Shown: in pieces, positions 35,530 through 48,535 of the stretch
Position numbering within the stretch: position 1 is the first letter of the stretch
Layout: every line of letters starts with the position of its first letter
From: Euptelea pleiosperma
Taxonomy: Eukaryota; Streptophyta; Magnoliopsida; Ranunculales; Eupteleaceae
DNA length: 64,000 nt
Assembly (NCBI GenBank): GCA_035048495.1
Contig: CM068545.1
Span: 24,276,741 to 24,340,740 of the forward strand
Direction of reading: 5' to 3'
Made by a program: the position numbers and the translations under genes
Notes under the pieces: generated by a model
Databases searched by the model: none
Told to the model about the DNA's origin: nothing
The model's input: only the letters and a program-made list of their open reading frames with translations

Positions 35530-38213
35530 GAAAATAGGGTTTTTTCGCGTCGTCGGATCGAAAACCCTAATTTCAACACAATTTGTAATAATCCGATTCT
35601 TAAATCTTACAAAATATGAAGATTTGTACAGGAATTCATGTCAGATGTTGATCCGCACTTGGGGTCAGAGAACACAGTATTGGAACAAAAATTAACAGAA
35701 AAATGCCAGAAATAATGGAGAGGTTAGAATGGTGGATTGCAAGTTAAAACATGCTTTTTCTTTTAAGATTTTAAAATAACCATCGCAATGATATATAACA
35801 TAAAGAACACAACTAATCCAATTGAAAACTTCTTCATTAATCAAGAATGATCCTTACAAGCTCAAATCAACATTGTTTGCAAATGAATATTGAAAATTAA
35901 ACTAAAGAAATACCTAACTAAAAAGCAAAAGGAGAAGACTAAACTAGAGAGAGGAGAGATAAAATGAGAGAAAGTAGATAGAGAAAGTAGAACCCAAATT
36001 AGAAAGAAAGAGAGATATAGAGAGAACTAGGTAGAGAGAAAAAATGAGAGAAAGCCTAGAGAGAGAAATTAAATCAAAGAGAATTAGAGAGAGAAACAAG
36101 AGATAGAGAGAAAAAGAAAAAATTTTAGAACGAGAAAAGAATAGAGAAGATGAGAGAGAGAGGCCGATTTGCAGGTGAGGAGGGCACTTACCATTCGTGA
36201 AAAAGGAGGTTTGCAGTGGAGGAATGAGGCGGTTTGCATCTTGAAGTGGCTTCCATGGTGGCTTGTGCAATAAGAGATTGGAGGAGGACGTTTGAAGATG
36301 GATGGAGGCTGGAATGGTGAACCAGATGGCGGTAATGAAGGCACAACCACGGCCTCAAAGAAAATCCTGTGAGATGGATATCCTTGAAGTATTGAAGACG
36401 GTGGTGGCTGGCTGGAAAATGGTGGTGGTTGAGGGAGTTGTGCGGCTGGAATGGAAGAAACGTGGGAGAGTTGGAGAGGACTACGGTGGGAGGCGCTGGT
36501 GTTGACGGTGTGGTGGTAGAAGACGTGGAGAAGCAGGCGGAGCGGCAGGCTGCTCCGGCGTCAATGGTGGTCGCTGGAGGAGATGTTGTGGTGCTGGGCG
36601 GTGCAGATGAAGAAGAAGAAGAAGAAGAAGAAGAAGAAGAAGAAGAAGAAGAAGAAGAAGATGATGAATAAGGAGATGAGGAAAAGAACTTATTGGGATG
36701 TGCAGCAGGTGGAGGAGCATGGCATTCTCTAGCCGTTAATGGCTGCTGAAGACGATCCCACGCCGGAGTTGCAGCACGTGGTGGTGTGGAGCGTGGTCGT
36801 GCAGGCAGGTGGAGAAGACACAGGCGAAGGGTGAACCAGAAACGAAGTGGGGGCGAGGTTGCTGGTTCGAGCGGAGCTTCTTGGTGGTGTTGCAGCAGGC
36901 AGAGGAGAAAACACATGCGATGATTTGGTGGTGGAGATGGTTGCTGCCCGCGGCAGCAAGCTGTGCTACGCACAGGTGGAGAAGGGAGCAACAGAGGAAG
37001 GAGAAGAAGAAGAAGAAAGTAGAAAAAGAAGAGAAGAAGGAGGCGGCCGGAGTTCTACAACTCTGGCCGGAATGAAGAAGAAGAAGAAGAGGAGGAGGAG
37101 GAGGAGGAGCTAGAAGAAGAGAAGAGGAGAGGGGGAGAATAGGAGAAAGAGATTAGGGCGTGCCCCCCTCATCTCCTTCCTTTTATACAAGCCTAATTCC
37201 CTTTAATGGAAATTAGGAATTTTCAAAAATAAAAAATATTTTTTTTGATCTTTTCTTTCTTTGGGGGATTTCCCCATTTAGTGGACCCCCCACTCTTTTA
37301 AAAAAATAATTCAAAATATTTTGAAATCGCGGGGTCCACTAAATGGCCGGGCCACGGGTCAATGATGATGGGTCCGGCTGCTAGCCCACCTTGAATGATG
37401 AGGTCCATCATCTCATAAGATGATGTGACAGATGATTTGCTGACTATCAAACGGATGATGACTGGATTATGACTCAGATTGGTGGATCGACGGATCTAGA
37501 GAGATCCAACGGTCCGATGGAAGATCCAATGGTCAGAAAGCTAAAGGAGAGGAGACAGAGCCAACGGACAGGAGTTCTGGGGTTAGGTTAGTAGATCTGA
37601 GGATCTGGTGGTTAGGTATAAGGAGATGAAGCAAGAGAATAAGGAGAGAGGTGAGAGAAATTTCTACAGACTACAGAGATGACAACTGGCAGAGGGTCTT
37701 GTACCCTGATCTTCAACATAGACTTCAGTAGGCTTCACCAATTACGTAAGCTATCATTTTATGTCATTTGGTGCGGGTTTGAATCACTTTGACCCCTCTT
37801 GGTTTTCAGTTTTTTCTCTTTCTTGGTTCTTAGTCCAGCTCTAAGATCTCTGACATGACCCGTACTTGGCCTGCATCTTCTTGTCACAGCCTGTTGGCTC
37901 TTTATGCTTTGATTTTAGGCTTTTATGATCGATGTGGGCCAGCAAGTCTCAAGAATCATCCAATCGGGGTTTCCTACGACAGAAGAAGCGCGTAATGAGA
38001 TTTAATCAGAATGGCTTAATATCTAGACTTTTAAAAATGTGTTTAATGCATGCAAATATACAATATAGTCCAAAAAAGTGTGTTCTACATAACAGAAGAG
38101 ACTCTTACATAGAAAAGTGGCTAAATAAAATAATTTTACGTAGGAGAGTGTGATAACGCTTAGAGGATAATAGTGAAAAAATGCACTTTTAAGCGAATAT
38201 CACCTGGTCGACC
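35530..38213 (-). repeat. Left arm of a large inverted repeat (LTR-like)
   Basis: Read on the minus strand, this arm matches 39646..41590. At the inner end, GTGATATTCGCTTAAAAGTGC is followed by AGCGTTATCACACTC and CTACGTAAAA. At the outer end, AAGTGCGGATCAACATCTGAC is followed by TTAGGGTTTTCG. A (GAA)n microsatellite lies at 36608..36660 within a purine-rich tract (36590..37130). A TATA-like TTTTATACAAG lies near 37183. Long open frames here are low-complexity. The arms have diverged and differ in length (2.7 and 1.9 kb). Confidence 0.65.
36608..36660 (+). repeat. (GAA)n microsatellite
   Basis: About 17 uninterrupted GAA units, with shorter GAA/GGA tracts at 37000..37120. They give long but meaningless Ser/Glu/Leu open frames on both strands. 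Confidence 0.95.
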
Positions 38214-39645
38214 ATAGTGTGGATGTCCATGAAAACTAGGTGGAGAAGGGCGAAATGAGAAGAGAATAGGAGGATGGTAAGGCCAAAATTGCTCTTGGTT
38301 GCTGGCCTTAAAGCTCTCCAAAACATGCTAAAGGATCCTAGAAATGAAGAGAAATGGGAGTTAAATAAGAGAGGGTTAAAGGGAGGAGAGATGTGGAGTT
38401 AAAGGAATTTGAAAAGGATTTGGGGTCCAAGAGGAGGGTTGGATGTTTGGGATAAGGAGCCAATGAGGATGGGCTGCATGCTAGTACAAGGGAGATCCGA
38501 TGAAGAATGGGGTGGCTAAAAAAACAAAGGGTTGGCTGAAAAAGCAAACGAAGTGCAGCAAATTCTATTGGAGGTTCAGCGATGGTCTAGATAACTCCAC
38601 CAAATCTGATGTTTGGGGTCCTCAAAGAAGGTTAAGTGTGGCATTTCCATTGGTGGGTCAGATTTGTGGTCTTCCAAGGTAAGACAAGGTGTAGGCTTGG
38701 GATTGGTGGGTCAACTAGTCATCAGATCTCCACCAAAATCTGATGTTCTCTATTGGCCTTCCACTTGGCCTTGGGTGTTCCATCAATTCTTCATTGGAGG
38801 GTCAGATTTATGGTCTTCCCAATGTAGCCTTGTGTGTTGGTGGCTAATTGGTGGGTCAACCAAGTGTCTTCCCAATGGAGCTTTGTTTTATTTGAAATCT
38901 AAATCTTCACATGATGCCTCCATGTGGTTGCATGTGATGCCTCCATTAGCACCTAAGAATGCATCCAACAACTTTTGATGGCTTGGTTGAATTCCATCAT
39001 GGCTTGCATACTTTAGTTGGATGGATTCAAGGCTTGGTGGCAACGTTTCACTAGTTTGAACATGGCTCTCATGGTTGCAAGTGCTCCCAATGGCTTGCAC
39101 AAGTGTTAATAGCTAGAGATGGCTTTCATGGCTTAATGGCTCCATAAAGGTGGTTGAGATGCTTCATTGTGGCTTTGAAAAACCTCCATGTGGCTGGCTG
39201 ATTGCATGGCTTCAAGGTGGCTTTTCATAGCAGCAAGTGTGATGGCAATAAGTGGTGAGGGCTCAAAACTTTCAACTAGGGGTATTATGGTAATTTGACA
39301 CTCGAAAGATAATTTTGGCAATTTGAACTTACTTTCATTCTTAGATGTCCTATATTAAGTCACGTGTCAAGTTTGATAGGATTCGAACAACTCTATTTTT
39401 GGAACTCACTTTTAGGGCTAATTTTCTGCTAAAAATAATTAACAATTACTCATAGGGGACTTTTCTAAAAACTAGATGATATACTTAATCTAATAAGATA
39501 ATAAAAATATTTTTGACCCCGGGTCCCGAAAATTTTTCAAAAATAACTTACACACCTTATCTTAAGACCGGAAACCCATATCCCGAATTTGGGATCAATC
39601 TAGGATCATTTAGACACTGTTTGAGTTGAATTTAGAAACTTTGTG
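38214..39645. other. Spacer between the inverted-repeat arms
   Basis: Imperfect repeats of GGTGGGTCAGATTTGTGGTC, TCTTCCCAATG and GATGCCTCCAT occur between 38640 and 38950, and GGCTT-rich text follows to 39240. No gene is recognised. Confidence 0.45.
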
Positions 39646-41590
39646 ATATTCGCTCAAAAGTGCTTATTTTAAGCAATTATTCTTTTAGCGTTATCGCACT
39701 CTTCTACGTAAAACTACTCTATTTATCAATATTTCTACGTAAGAGTTTTCTTCATTGAGTAGAACACACATTTTTGGTCAAAATGGTATATTCTCATGCA
39801 TTCATACGCATTTATTTGACCCACATGCAAAGCCGTTTTGTAGAAATACTCATTACGTGCTTTACTTGTGGCAGGAATCCCAGATCGGATGATTTTCAAG
39901 ACTCACGGACCCACGATCAACTTCCAGAGCCCACTATCGAAGCTTAAAGAGCCCACAGGCTATGATAAGAAGATAGAAGCCAAGTACGAGTCAAGCACGA
40001 GGATCGTAAAGCCGAATCCAGAACTGAGAGAGCGACAAAGCCGATGAACAAGAGACGGATCCAAGAGACTCAAAGCCACACCAACGGATCATCTTGACCG
40101 TAGAATGTTTAGTCAATCACTAGGTGGACCTTCAAACCAAAATAAGTCTGATTAGTGACTTCTAAGCGTTGGATTTCCACCAAAGGATGTTGAGCAATAT
40201 TGAGCGTTATTTAGGCACATCAAACCATTTTTCCATCGTGGGATTGGCCAAACATCTAAACGGTCAACCTTTAAAGTTTATACGGTCAGCCTCTAAAAGT
40301 GACCCATGACCCGTACCCTAAATGCGCGACCCGTGACCCGAATCCGTGGTGAACAGGGGCGAATAGTAGATGAATAATGGATGAATAGTAGATGAATAGT
40401 GGTAAATAGTTGAGGAATAGGGGTGAATAGTTGATGAATAATGGATGAATAGTAGTAAATAGTGGAAGAATAGGGGTGAATAGTGATAAATAGTGGTATA
40501 TAAGAGAGACTTTGGGAGAGTTTTTAAGGGACGCCTCCCCTCTCTTCTTTTTCTTTTTTTAATCCAACGGCTCTCTTCACCGTCTCCCACTTTCTCTCCC
40601 ATTTATCTCACCATCACGCCCCACATTCCAAAACCCTAATTCCCCATCTCTTCCCCCACGTCTTTACCAAAAAATAGAGGGCCAAGCCGTCCTCAATCGG
40701 CTCTTCACCGTTTTCTTCAAGAAAAGACAAAAAAAAAAAATTAGAAAAGGGAGAAGGGAAAAGGGGAGAAAAGAAAGGGAGGAAGCTGTTGGACTTCTCT
40801 ACATTGGACCGGTCTCCATCTCCACCTCCATGAAAGGTCTGAAACTCATCCATGGCAGCTCCTTGCCCACCACGATCTCCTTGCGGGTTTTCTTCTTGGA
40901 TCTACCACGGCCTACAACCAAGCTTCATACGGTTTGCATATTACAACCATCAAATAGCCAGCATGCTACCCATCAATAGCTCCTTCTCTTAGGCCACGAT
41001 CTCATCTCCATCACAGCACCATCATCCACCGTTCACCACTACCCTGTCCACCTTTTCATCCATCAATAGTTGATGCAATTGGCCGATCCCTATCCTAATG
41101 GTAAGTCCAAAAGTAAGGAACTCACTCTCCCTCTCTCTCTATCTCTCTTCTCTCTCTTTCTCTACTTCTGCTTACAGGCTTTCTAGCTAGCTTTCCATGC
41201 TTTATTTCTATGTTTTCTAGTCTAGTTTTGATTTAGTTTAAACTATTACTTGTAAGGATTATTTTTGAATCAAGTGAAATTTGAGCTTTTTTATTTTATG
41301 TCTTGATTTTGATATTTAGTTTACGATCCCTCAAAATGAATGTTTTAAATTCTCCCATTATCACCACTCTCACCCTTTCATTAGTTTATCGCAATTTTCC
41401 ATTATAATCATTCATTAATGTGCTAACCTGGCTAATCCCGAGTGCGGATCGACATCTGACACTTTCCACTGTGCAAGAATGCCTAATTTTATAGAATAAA
41501 ATCGGATCAATTTACAAATGTGTTGATTCTAGGGTTTTCGTAATCAACGACAAGAAAAAACTCTAGTTTCACTTTTCATTTTGGGACCCC
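39646..41590 (+). repeat. Right arm of the large inverted repeat (LTR-like)
   Basis: Homologous to the complement of 35530..38213. It has a TATA-like GGTATATAAGAGAG at about 40494, repeats of GATGAATAGTGGTAAATAG (40360..40500), and a decayed MITE core at about 40085..40310 (CCTAGGTGG-like and GGCCAAACATC arms), which is absent from the left arm. The promoter-like and leader-like features suggest an LTR read towards the gag fragments at 44160. Confidence 0.6.
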
Positions 41591-44152
41591 CATAAACTGT
41601 AAATAAATATTTTTAATTTTAATATTATGCATAACCTAAGTTGTGGGACCTATCTGCAAAATTTGGAATGAATCAAACATCATTTGAGTCACATGTGAGA
41701 CACTTCGAATTTGTTTGAGGCATTTTTGCAATATTTGAAATATGCCACCTCATCACTCTTTGGTGGGAACATTTTGGTCAAGTTGACTCATGAAAAAGTT
41801 GACTTGGTCAACATATATAATTAATGACTCACCATTTATTTATTTAATTATTAATTGCTTTATTGTTGTTTTTGATAATTGGTAAGTGGTGTAGAGATTT
41901 TGGAATTAAGGAAACTATTATTCTTGCTTTGAAAAACTTAAAAACTATTATTGGCTGCTTGCATTGTGTAATAAACAACTATTTTGAAATAAGGGAAGAA
42001 TTTAGAAGGTAGAAAAGGTTACCCTAAATCCTTAAGAGGACTCTTTCCCATTACCTACCATCTCTATATATGAGATGAGGGAGGCAAGAGAGCTCCTAAT
42101 AGTGAAAAACGTGCTACCCTTGGGAGAGCTTTCCAAACCTCCAAAAAATCTCCCATTCTCTCTCATCTTCCTCTCTATCTTTCTCCATTGAAGCACCTTC
42201 ATTAAACCTCCATTAAAGAACATTTTTAAGCCTTAGAACACCTTCATCCTACTATTAAAACAAGATCAAAACCTAGCATTTAAACTCTCTCATCAACCTC
42301 TACAACATAGTTGGAAATCAATTGCATCAGAGAACTCAAAGAAAAATATGGAGTTTCCCTTCTACCATTAAATTTAATCTTCACAATATGATTTTATTGT
42401 TTATTCAAGAGGTAGGTAACCCCTACAGTATATATCTTCATTTACATATTTTATTTTCTTTAAGAATGTTCATTATTGTTAAAAATTGGTTGAATTATTG
42501 CTTTGAATTACTCACATGTGCTTCTATTTATTTTTATCTTAATATTATATTATTCTTTCCTTGCAATCCCCTTCTTGTATATTATCTTTGATTTAGAGGG
42601 AAAGATAAGGGGTGAAAACGTGCCAAAACCATGCACTAATGGGAACTACGGATAGTTTTCATTAGTGGATCGGTCATGAGAACACCTCTAGGTGAAAATA
42701 TTTTTGGCCTTAGCCCTCCTATCATTATAGGTATTTTGACATTTGATTTACATTATGCTTATCATGATCATTGGGGTATGCGAGAGGAAGTTTATTATTT
42801 TTGTCGTTAAGCAAGAAGGGCTAAAAGAACTCTAGGGTGAAAGACCCCAAACAATCCTATAAATGAGCCATACGGCTACTCCCAGTGAGGGAAGGAGATG
42901 GAGACCCATTAGTAGTTGAGTTATTGGAATGGGACATCCTCGCATTTTGCATACCTTGTAGATCATTGTTATTGATTGTTATGTCTTGCTTATCACATGC
43001 TTTATTCTATCATTGCTTTCCAATTATTATGCTTAGTTAACTTTATATGTGTTTTGTGACACCGCACAGACGAGTTGGGCTTTAACCCGATGGATGACTC
43101 TTCGTGGGAAGTACCCGACGAGGAGTACGAAGATGGTGATCACAGCAAGCCTTTGGAGGAATCGGAGGAGTTCTAGTCCTTTAAATGCTTTCTTGATAAA
43201 AATTAGTTATCCTTGATTTTGATTTCGAGCTTATTCTAGACTATTTTTTGGAACTTGTCCCTTTATATCTTATGGATGATGCTTAGTTTTTTTTATTCGA
43301 TAAACATAATGATTTGACATTATGTTATTTATATGATGATAGTAGATTAGTGGTTAATAATAGAAAATTGACTCTTAATGAACCTAGACCGAGTTTTGGA
43401 CTCAAAAGACTAAAAACACTAGAAATATCATATGAGACAGAACTATAATTTTAGATCTATAACATATTTTTGGTAAGGTAACTAACGGAATTTGTAATTG
43501 TTGTAGGAATTTTTAAAGATCTGTCCGTTAGCCTTTCAGCGATGTAAACGGTTTTCACAGATTCTTTCTGTGCAGAAAGTTATGGCCAAAACAGGCTGTA
43601 GTACAAACTAGTCTATTCTGAACCCGAGCCAAACAGACCTAGTTTCGACCCTTTATATGGTATCTTTGAGATCTAAGCTCAATATGGGACTTGTAGCCAA
43701 CTTAGAGCGCTATCCAACAGGCTTTAGAACAACTAAATTGGACATCGGATGAAGAAATAACGACTATTTTACTGCAGCGCTGTCTGGGTGCACTATAAGG
43801 ACGGGAAAAATAAGAGAAAATTTTATTTTTTCCATTTGACCCAATTTTTGGGTTTGAGACTTCCTTATATATAGTGGGTTAATGCCATATAGTTTAAAAA
43901 TTAAAAATAATTAATTTAGTATTTTTTCCATAATTAATTTCATAATTTATTCTATGACCTAATTATCAAAATTTGTTTAATCACTTAATGAACTATGGTA
44001 TAGATTAGTTTGTTTGAGGATGGATCCTAGTGGTTTAGAGTTACACTTGAACCATTAGGCTATATTCATATATCACCTCTAGGTTCGGGTAGGAGATGGA
44101 CCCATGAATTTTCGGTTCGGATCTAGATACCCGAATTTGGGGCGTGACAATT
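41591..44152 (+). mobile_element. Gypsy-type LTR sequence ending GGGGCGTGACA
   Basis: The last 120 bases (CATATATCACCTCTAGGTTCGG ... GGGGCGTGACA) match the ends at 11400..11510 and 55140..55243. Further in, around 43060..43170, an acidic coding-like strip (GACGAGGAGTACGAAGATGG) resembles a strip near 53990 in the LTR of 53440..55243. Gypsy gag fragments follow directly. No other gene is seen. Confidence 0.55.
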
Positions 44153-44159
44153 GATGCGG

Positions 44160-44830
44160 TCAAGAATTTCAAATGACTGAACCCTCTGATCTATAAAGGT
44201 TCACTTGACTCTCTGGAGTTAAAGATGGCTGAAGCAGGTGAACAAAATATTCAAAACCATGAGTCATTGAAAACATGAAAACCCTATAGCATTCTACATG
44301 CTTTAGGCCGAGGTTGACCACTGGTGGGACCAAGTACAAAGGACCTGAGATATTAAGGTGATGACCTAAGTACAGTTTGAGGAGTTTTTTGTCATGCCCC
44401 GATCCCAAGCCTATCAGACTTAACCCACAACATCTTGATCTGGTTAAGTTATAATCCTTGTGATGTCAAGGACAGACACGCGACATCTTGACCCAGTCCT
44501 CTAACATTAATAAGTGGAAGGGCAGACCCAGGCTAGGTAGAGTAACCCAGGATTTGAGATGATTGATGTCGTCAAGAATTTCGTAGGACTAAACCCTCTG
44601 ATCTTTAAGGGTTCACTTGACTCTCTAGAGTCAGAGATGGCTGAAGCAGGTGAATGGCTGAAGCAGGTGAACAAACTATTCAAGATCATAAGAGTCACTG
44701 AAAATATGAAGAACCCTCTAGCATCGTACATGTTTTAGGTCAAGCTTCGACCACTTGTGGGACCAAGTACGAAGGACCCTAGATATTGAGGTGATGACAT
44801 GGGTACAATTTGAGGATTTTTTTGTCACGC
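44160..44830 (+). pseudogene. Ty3/Gypsy gag fragment, present as two tandem broken copies
   Basis: Copy 1 (about 44160..44395) gives NPLIYKGSLDSLE, then after a one-base shift WLKQVNKIFKTM, FYML and VDHWWDQVQRT. Copy 2 (about 44570..44830) gives NPLIFKGSLDSLES and the same later blocks. This is the retrotransposon gag (capsid) pattern of plant Gypsy elements: NPP-F-G-DP, WL-IEKIF, HWW, W-F-FF. Stops and shifts interrupt both copies. The unit, about 410 bp including TTATAATCCTTGTGATGTCA, is duplicated in tandem, and copy 2 also has an internal 18-bp repeat of GGCTGAAGCAGGTGAA. Zinc knuckle, protease and pol are absent. It follows a Gypsy LTR end directly; the expected primer-binding site is missing. 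Confidence 0.75.
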
Positions 44831-44929
44831 CTCAATCCTAGGCCTATCAAACATGACCCGCGACATCCTGATCATGCTAAGTTATAATCCTTGTGATGTC
44901 AATTCTAGGGATTTCCTAGGATTTTCATC

Positions 44930-45946
44930 TATTTGTTCTTTTGTACCTTGGAGATTCGTTACCTCAGGATTATACTATTTCATCACTTTTTGATATGCTT
45001 CTGATCGTGATCGTGCTTCATCGACTCATCATAGAAGATCTTTGGTGCTTGGGTATGGGGTTTGGTCCTATTTCTTATTGTTCATTTTGGCCTAACATTT
45101 GATCAAGCATACCCTTGTTTGATACCTTGCTTGAATATAATCCTCATTTTTCACCTGAATTTATTTATCTTGATTGTGCTTAAACTGCGTGATCGATTGC
45201 AAGAGAGGTCGACCGGTCAACCGACGCCTCAATCAACATGAAAAAGGCAGATCCAATCATTTTGAACCGAAAATCCTATAAATACCTAGCCCCCTATCTA
45301 CCTCATTCTCTCACCAAATCTCACCCCATTTTGTATATTGCTAAAATCATCTTAAGAAGAGCCTTCCTTCATGAAAAAAATCTCCTTTGCCCCTCTTTGA
45401 GTTCTTGATTCTTTTGGAGATCTTTTGTGACTTGCCTAATTTGATTGAGCTTGCGAGTTGTCCAAGCACTCTTGGTTGGTGTGTGCTTAGCAGTTGGCTT
45501 TTATATTGAAGATTCGTTCATCTTCGATCTTATTGTTGAGAGGTAACTTTTTTTATTAGTAGTGAACCTTTTTAGAAAGGCTCAATGGTTGTTGTTGTTG
45601 AGTTGAGTAGATTTTTGACTCATTGGAGTTCAGTTGTGACTAGACTCCGTGTTAGTCTCGATTACAATTGAACTTGGATCATTTATCCAATTTATCCATT
45701 GTAAGGTGTTCTTAAGTGTTTGAATTAAAAAGGTAATAACTCGTTAGAGTATTTGAGAGTGGACGTAGATGTTACAACATCGAACCACTATACATCTCTA
45801 TCTTGTGGTCTCTATCTCTTTGCTACTTTAAGTTGATTGTTCAAATTATCCTTACATATTAGTAATCAATTTAGAATAATATTAAAAAATAGACCTATAT
45901 ATTCACTCCTTCTATGTTTTTTCATATCAATACCAAGGGATTTTCA
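44930..45946 (+). mobile_element. Copia-type 5' LTR remnant
   Basis: It shows GGTCGACCGGTCAACC, a TATA-like CCTATAAATACCTAG near 45277, GAGAGTGGACGTAGATGTTAC and GAACCACTATACATCTC, shared in type with 22780..22830. It ends TTTTCA just before a primer-binding site. The left boundary is approximate. Confidence 0.7.
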
Positions 45947-45948
45947 AT

Positions 45949-45960
45949 TGGTATCAGAGC
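45949..45960 (+). other. Retrotransposon primer-binding site (initiator tRNA-Met)
   Basis: TGGTATCAGAGC is the standard plant primer-binding site complementary to the 3' end of initiator tRNA-Met. It lies two bases after the LTR end and about 55 bases before a gag-like start. Confidence 0.85.
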
Positions 45961-46014
45961 CTAAACACTTAAGCAAAAAGTTTAACCACCTAAGTGTAAT
46001 CCTATTCTCTTGAT

Positions 46015-46200
46015 ATGACTATGAAAGAAGAAGGTAGCTATGTATCTAAATCACTCTTGTTTAATTGCTCAAACTATGCCTATTGAAAAACTAGAATGAG
46101 AGAATATTCTTAAAATCTCTTGATGAGAGAGCTTGGGAGTCTATGGAAGTGGGCTAAACTTGGTCTACGAAAATTGTGACTAATAACTTGACCATCACTA
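46015..46200 (+). pseudogene. Copia gag N-terminal fragment, broken
   Basis: From the ATG at 46015 the frame reads MTMKEEGSYVSKSLLFNCSN, then YAY, a stop, KTRMRE and another stop; a shifted frame then continues with SLDERAWESMEVG-like text. This is the start of a Copia gag (conserved P-L-F-N-G-x-N-Y-x-x-W-K-x-R-M). The tryptophan after YAY is replaced by TGA. Nothing of pol follows before the next LTR-like region at about 46380. Confidence 0.8.
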
Positions 46201-46379
46201 ATATTAAAACCCATACTGACAATCGACACATAATCATCGATAATACTACCAAAAAGTGGTCACTAAAGCTTCATTTTCCCTCGATTAAAAAAAAACTTCA
46301 TTTTCTCTTGAAAAAGTTGGGCGCCAAATTTTAGTCGGGTTTTAAGCGATGGTCAAGGAAAAACTATCGCTATATATCC

Positions 46380-48535
46380 TTTTTGGGAATTGAGCTAAAA
46401 CTCTTGCATTGATACTCTAACCAATAGGAAGAGATGAAATAATAGGAAACCATTAATGGTGGTGTGACACATAAACTGTCTTATGTCACCTTAAGATAAA
46501 TCAAACAAAAAAATATAAAAAACATTCATACCTAGCCTTCCCATTCAATTTACACCATTTTTTTTGTGAAAGAGAAACAACTCTCCCACATCCTGCTGTA
46601 CACACCTTTTACTTCTCCTTTTGTGTTGTCCTCTTCCCCCCCACTAAAACCCTAGTCATATTAACCCCCCCATTCTCTTAAGAAAAAAGGTGTACATGCT
46701 GTCCTCCATAGAAATACAACACCCTTTTCTCTTCTTTAATCACCCAAACCCTCAGCTATTTAGGGGATGTTCTCCCCTTTTTATTAATGTTTTTTACTAT
46801 TGTTCATACTATATCATGCATCCCATATTATTATATTATGTTTATTATTTTCTTTGGGGTTCTAAGAGTTTAGTTGGTGCATGGGCACTCAATTTAGGAT
46901 TCGGGACTTTATGTTTCACCGTTAACCCTTGAATGTTATCTTGAATCTCAAGATGTATGCCTAAAGAGCACTGAGGGAAGAGTACCATGGGGTGAGAGAT
47001 CCGAACCCCCTTGAATCTATGCGATGGCTATTATAGCTTGGCTAGCTATGTGGAAATACGGTCATGTAGTGTTTTTCAACATACACATGCTTCGGACTAT
47101 TCTTCCTTGAGATTCGTCAGTTGTTGGATTTATGGATGAACATTGTTTACATTCTTGTATCATTGCATTGTATATCATCTCATTTTTATCTTATTGATTT
47201 TCGTGGTTAATTAGTTGCTCATCCCCATGGGTGAACATTGTTTACATTCTTGTATCATTGCATTGTATATCATCTCATTTTTATCTTATTGATTTTCGTG
47301 GTTAATTAGTTGCTCATCCCCATGGGTGAACATTGTTTACATTCTTGTATCATTGCATTGTATATCATCTCATTTTTATCTTATTGATTTTCGTGGTTAA
47401 TTAGTTGCTCATCCCCATGGGTTTATGAGTGATGGAGTCGTGCTTATTGAGCTTCTCGGCTCACCCCTTACTTACATGTTTCATATCCGGCTATTGGAGC
47501 ATTTGGCAAGACTGGAAGCCCATGGATTATAAATTATTGCTTTATTTAATGAAATTGAGTTAATTTCGTAGTTAGGCATGTACTATTTTGAGCATATCTT
47601 TATGTATGAATAACATTTTTTTTTATGATTCTAGAGCCCAAAGCTCACTATTTGATCATAGATAATTATCATGAAGTTTTAGAATTTTTTAGGTAACCCT
47701 AACCCCTTTGTTGAGGCCCAAGACTCTTCATAAGCATTCCCTACGTACCTTTAGGGCTAAATTGAGAGTAGTTGAACTCAAAATTAGGCTTTTTGGAAAA
47801 CACAAAACTTGAAGATCTTCTGATCTCCTTTCTAGAATAGGAAACCTACTCCTCATAACATCAGTAGTTTTTTGTTATGATTTTGTTTATGCATGTTGTT
47901 GATTCTGGGTTCTGATTTCTGAACTGAAATCTATCTACATGTAGCACTATTTTACCTCAATGACCCTATCATTTTATATTTCTTAAAATAATAGAAAATA
48001 TCATCTTTCAAACTCCTTTGGCCTTGAATTCAAATAATTTCTAAATAAAGGCCTAAAATTATTTTATTAGAGATTTTCTTTGCCATACCTAGTTTTTTAA
48101 TAAAGTATTTTGGTGAAAATGGTTCTGGATCTTTTTGACATATCATAGATTTTCTACCTGAGGTATTTTTTCCTTAGACTTCATTTAGTTGGGGTTCCGT
48201 GGCCTTTGGAATTGTCTTATTTCGATTTTAAACGTAAAAGTTATGATTGTTTGAAGATTGGGTGTTTCTATTTTTTTGTATATTTCAATTTTGGGATTTT
48301 CCCTTGTTTTTTATGTTCCATGTTAGCATTGACTTTCATTGACCTTAGATTGACTAAATTTGATATAAGTTGACCATAGACCGTTCGGTGGTCTTTGACC
48401 TTAGGCTTGACTCATGTGGTCATTTTATGTCGTTAGACCTATCTTTTATATTTTAACCCTCATGCCTTAGCTTTGGGTTTCAAAGTCGACCCATGGATCG
48501 CGGGTCGGGTCATGGATCCCACGTTTGAGGTGTGA
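46380..48535 (+). mobile_element. Gypsy-type LTR remnant, second copy
   Basis: Homologous throughout to 32100..34403 in the same orientation, ending ATCCCACGTTTGAGGTGTGACA. It includes the 95-bp triple repeat. The two copies are clearly diverged, so they are more likely two insertions than a pair of LTRs, although the orientation would allow a pair. Confidence 0.6.
47138..47422 (+). repeat. Three perfect tandem copies of a 95-bp unit
   Basis: Units at 47138..47232, 47233..47327 and 47328..47422 each begin GAACATTGTTTACATTCTTG and end CATCCCCATGGGT. I see no differences among them. The other LTR copy has no such triplication. Confidence 0.95.

Noticed and set aside
36188..36991. Long minus-strand open frame of 267 codons
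   Set aside because: It is Ser/Pro/Arg-rich and dominated by the (GAA)n microsatellite read as serines; overlapping frames on both strands are equally open, and there is no domain.
32100..48535. One giant retrotransposon with LTRs at 32100..34403 and 46380..48535
   Set aside because: The copies are too diverged for a pair, and the interior holds a Copia LTR, an inverted repeat and Gypsy pieces in unrelated order. Two separate insertions are simpler, though not proven.
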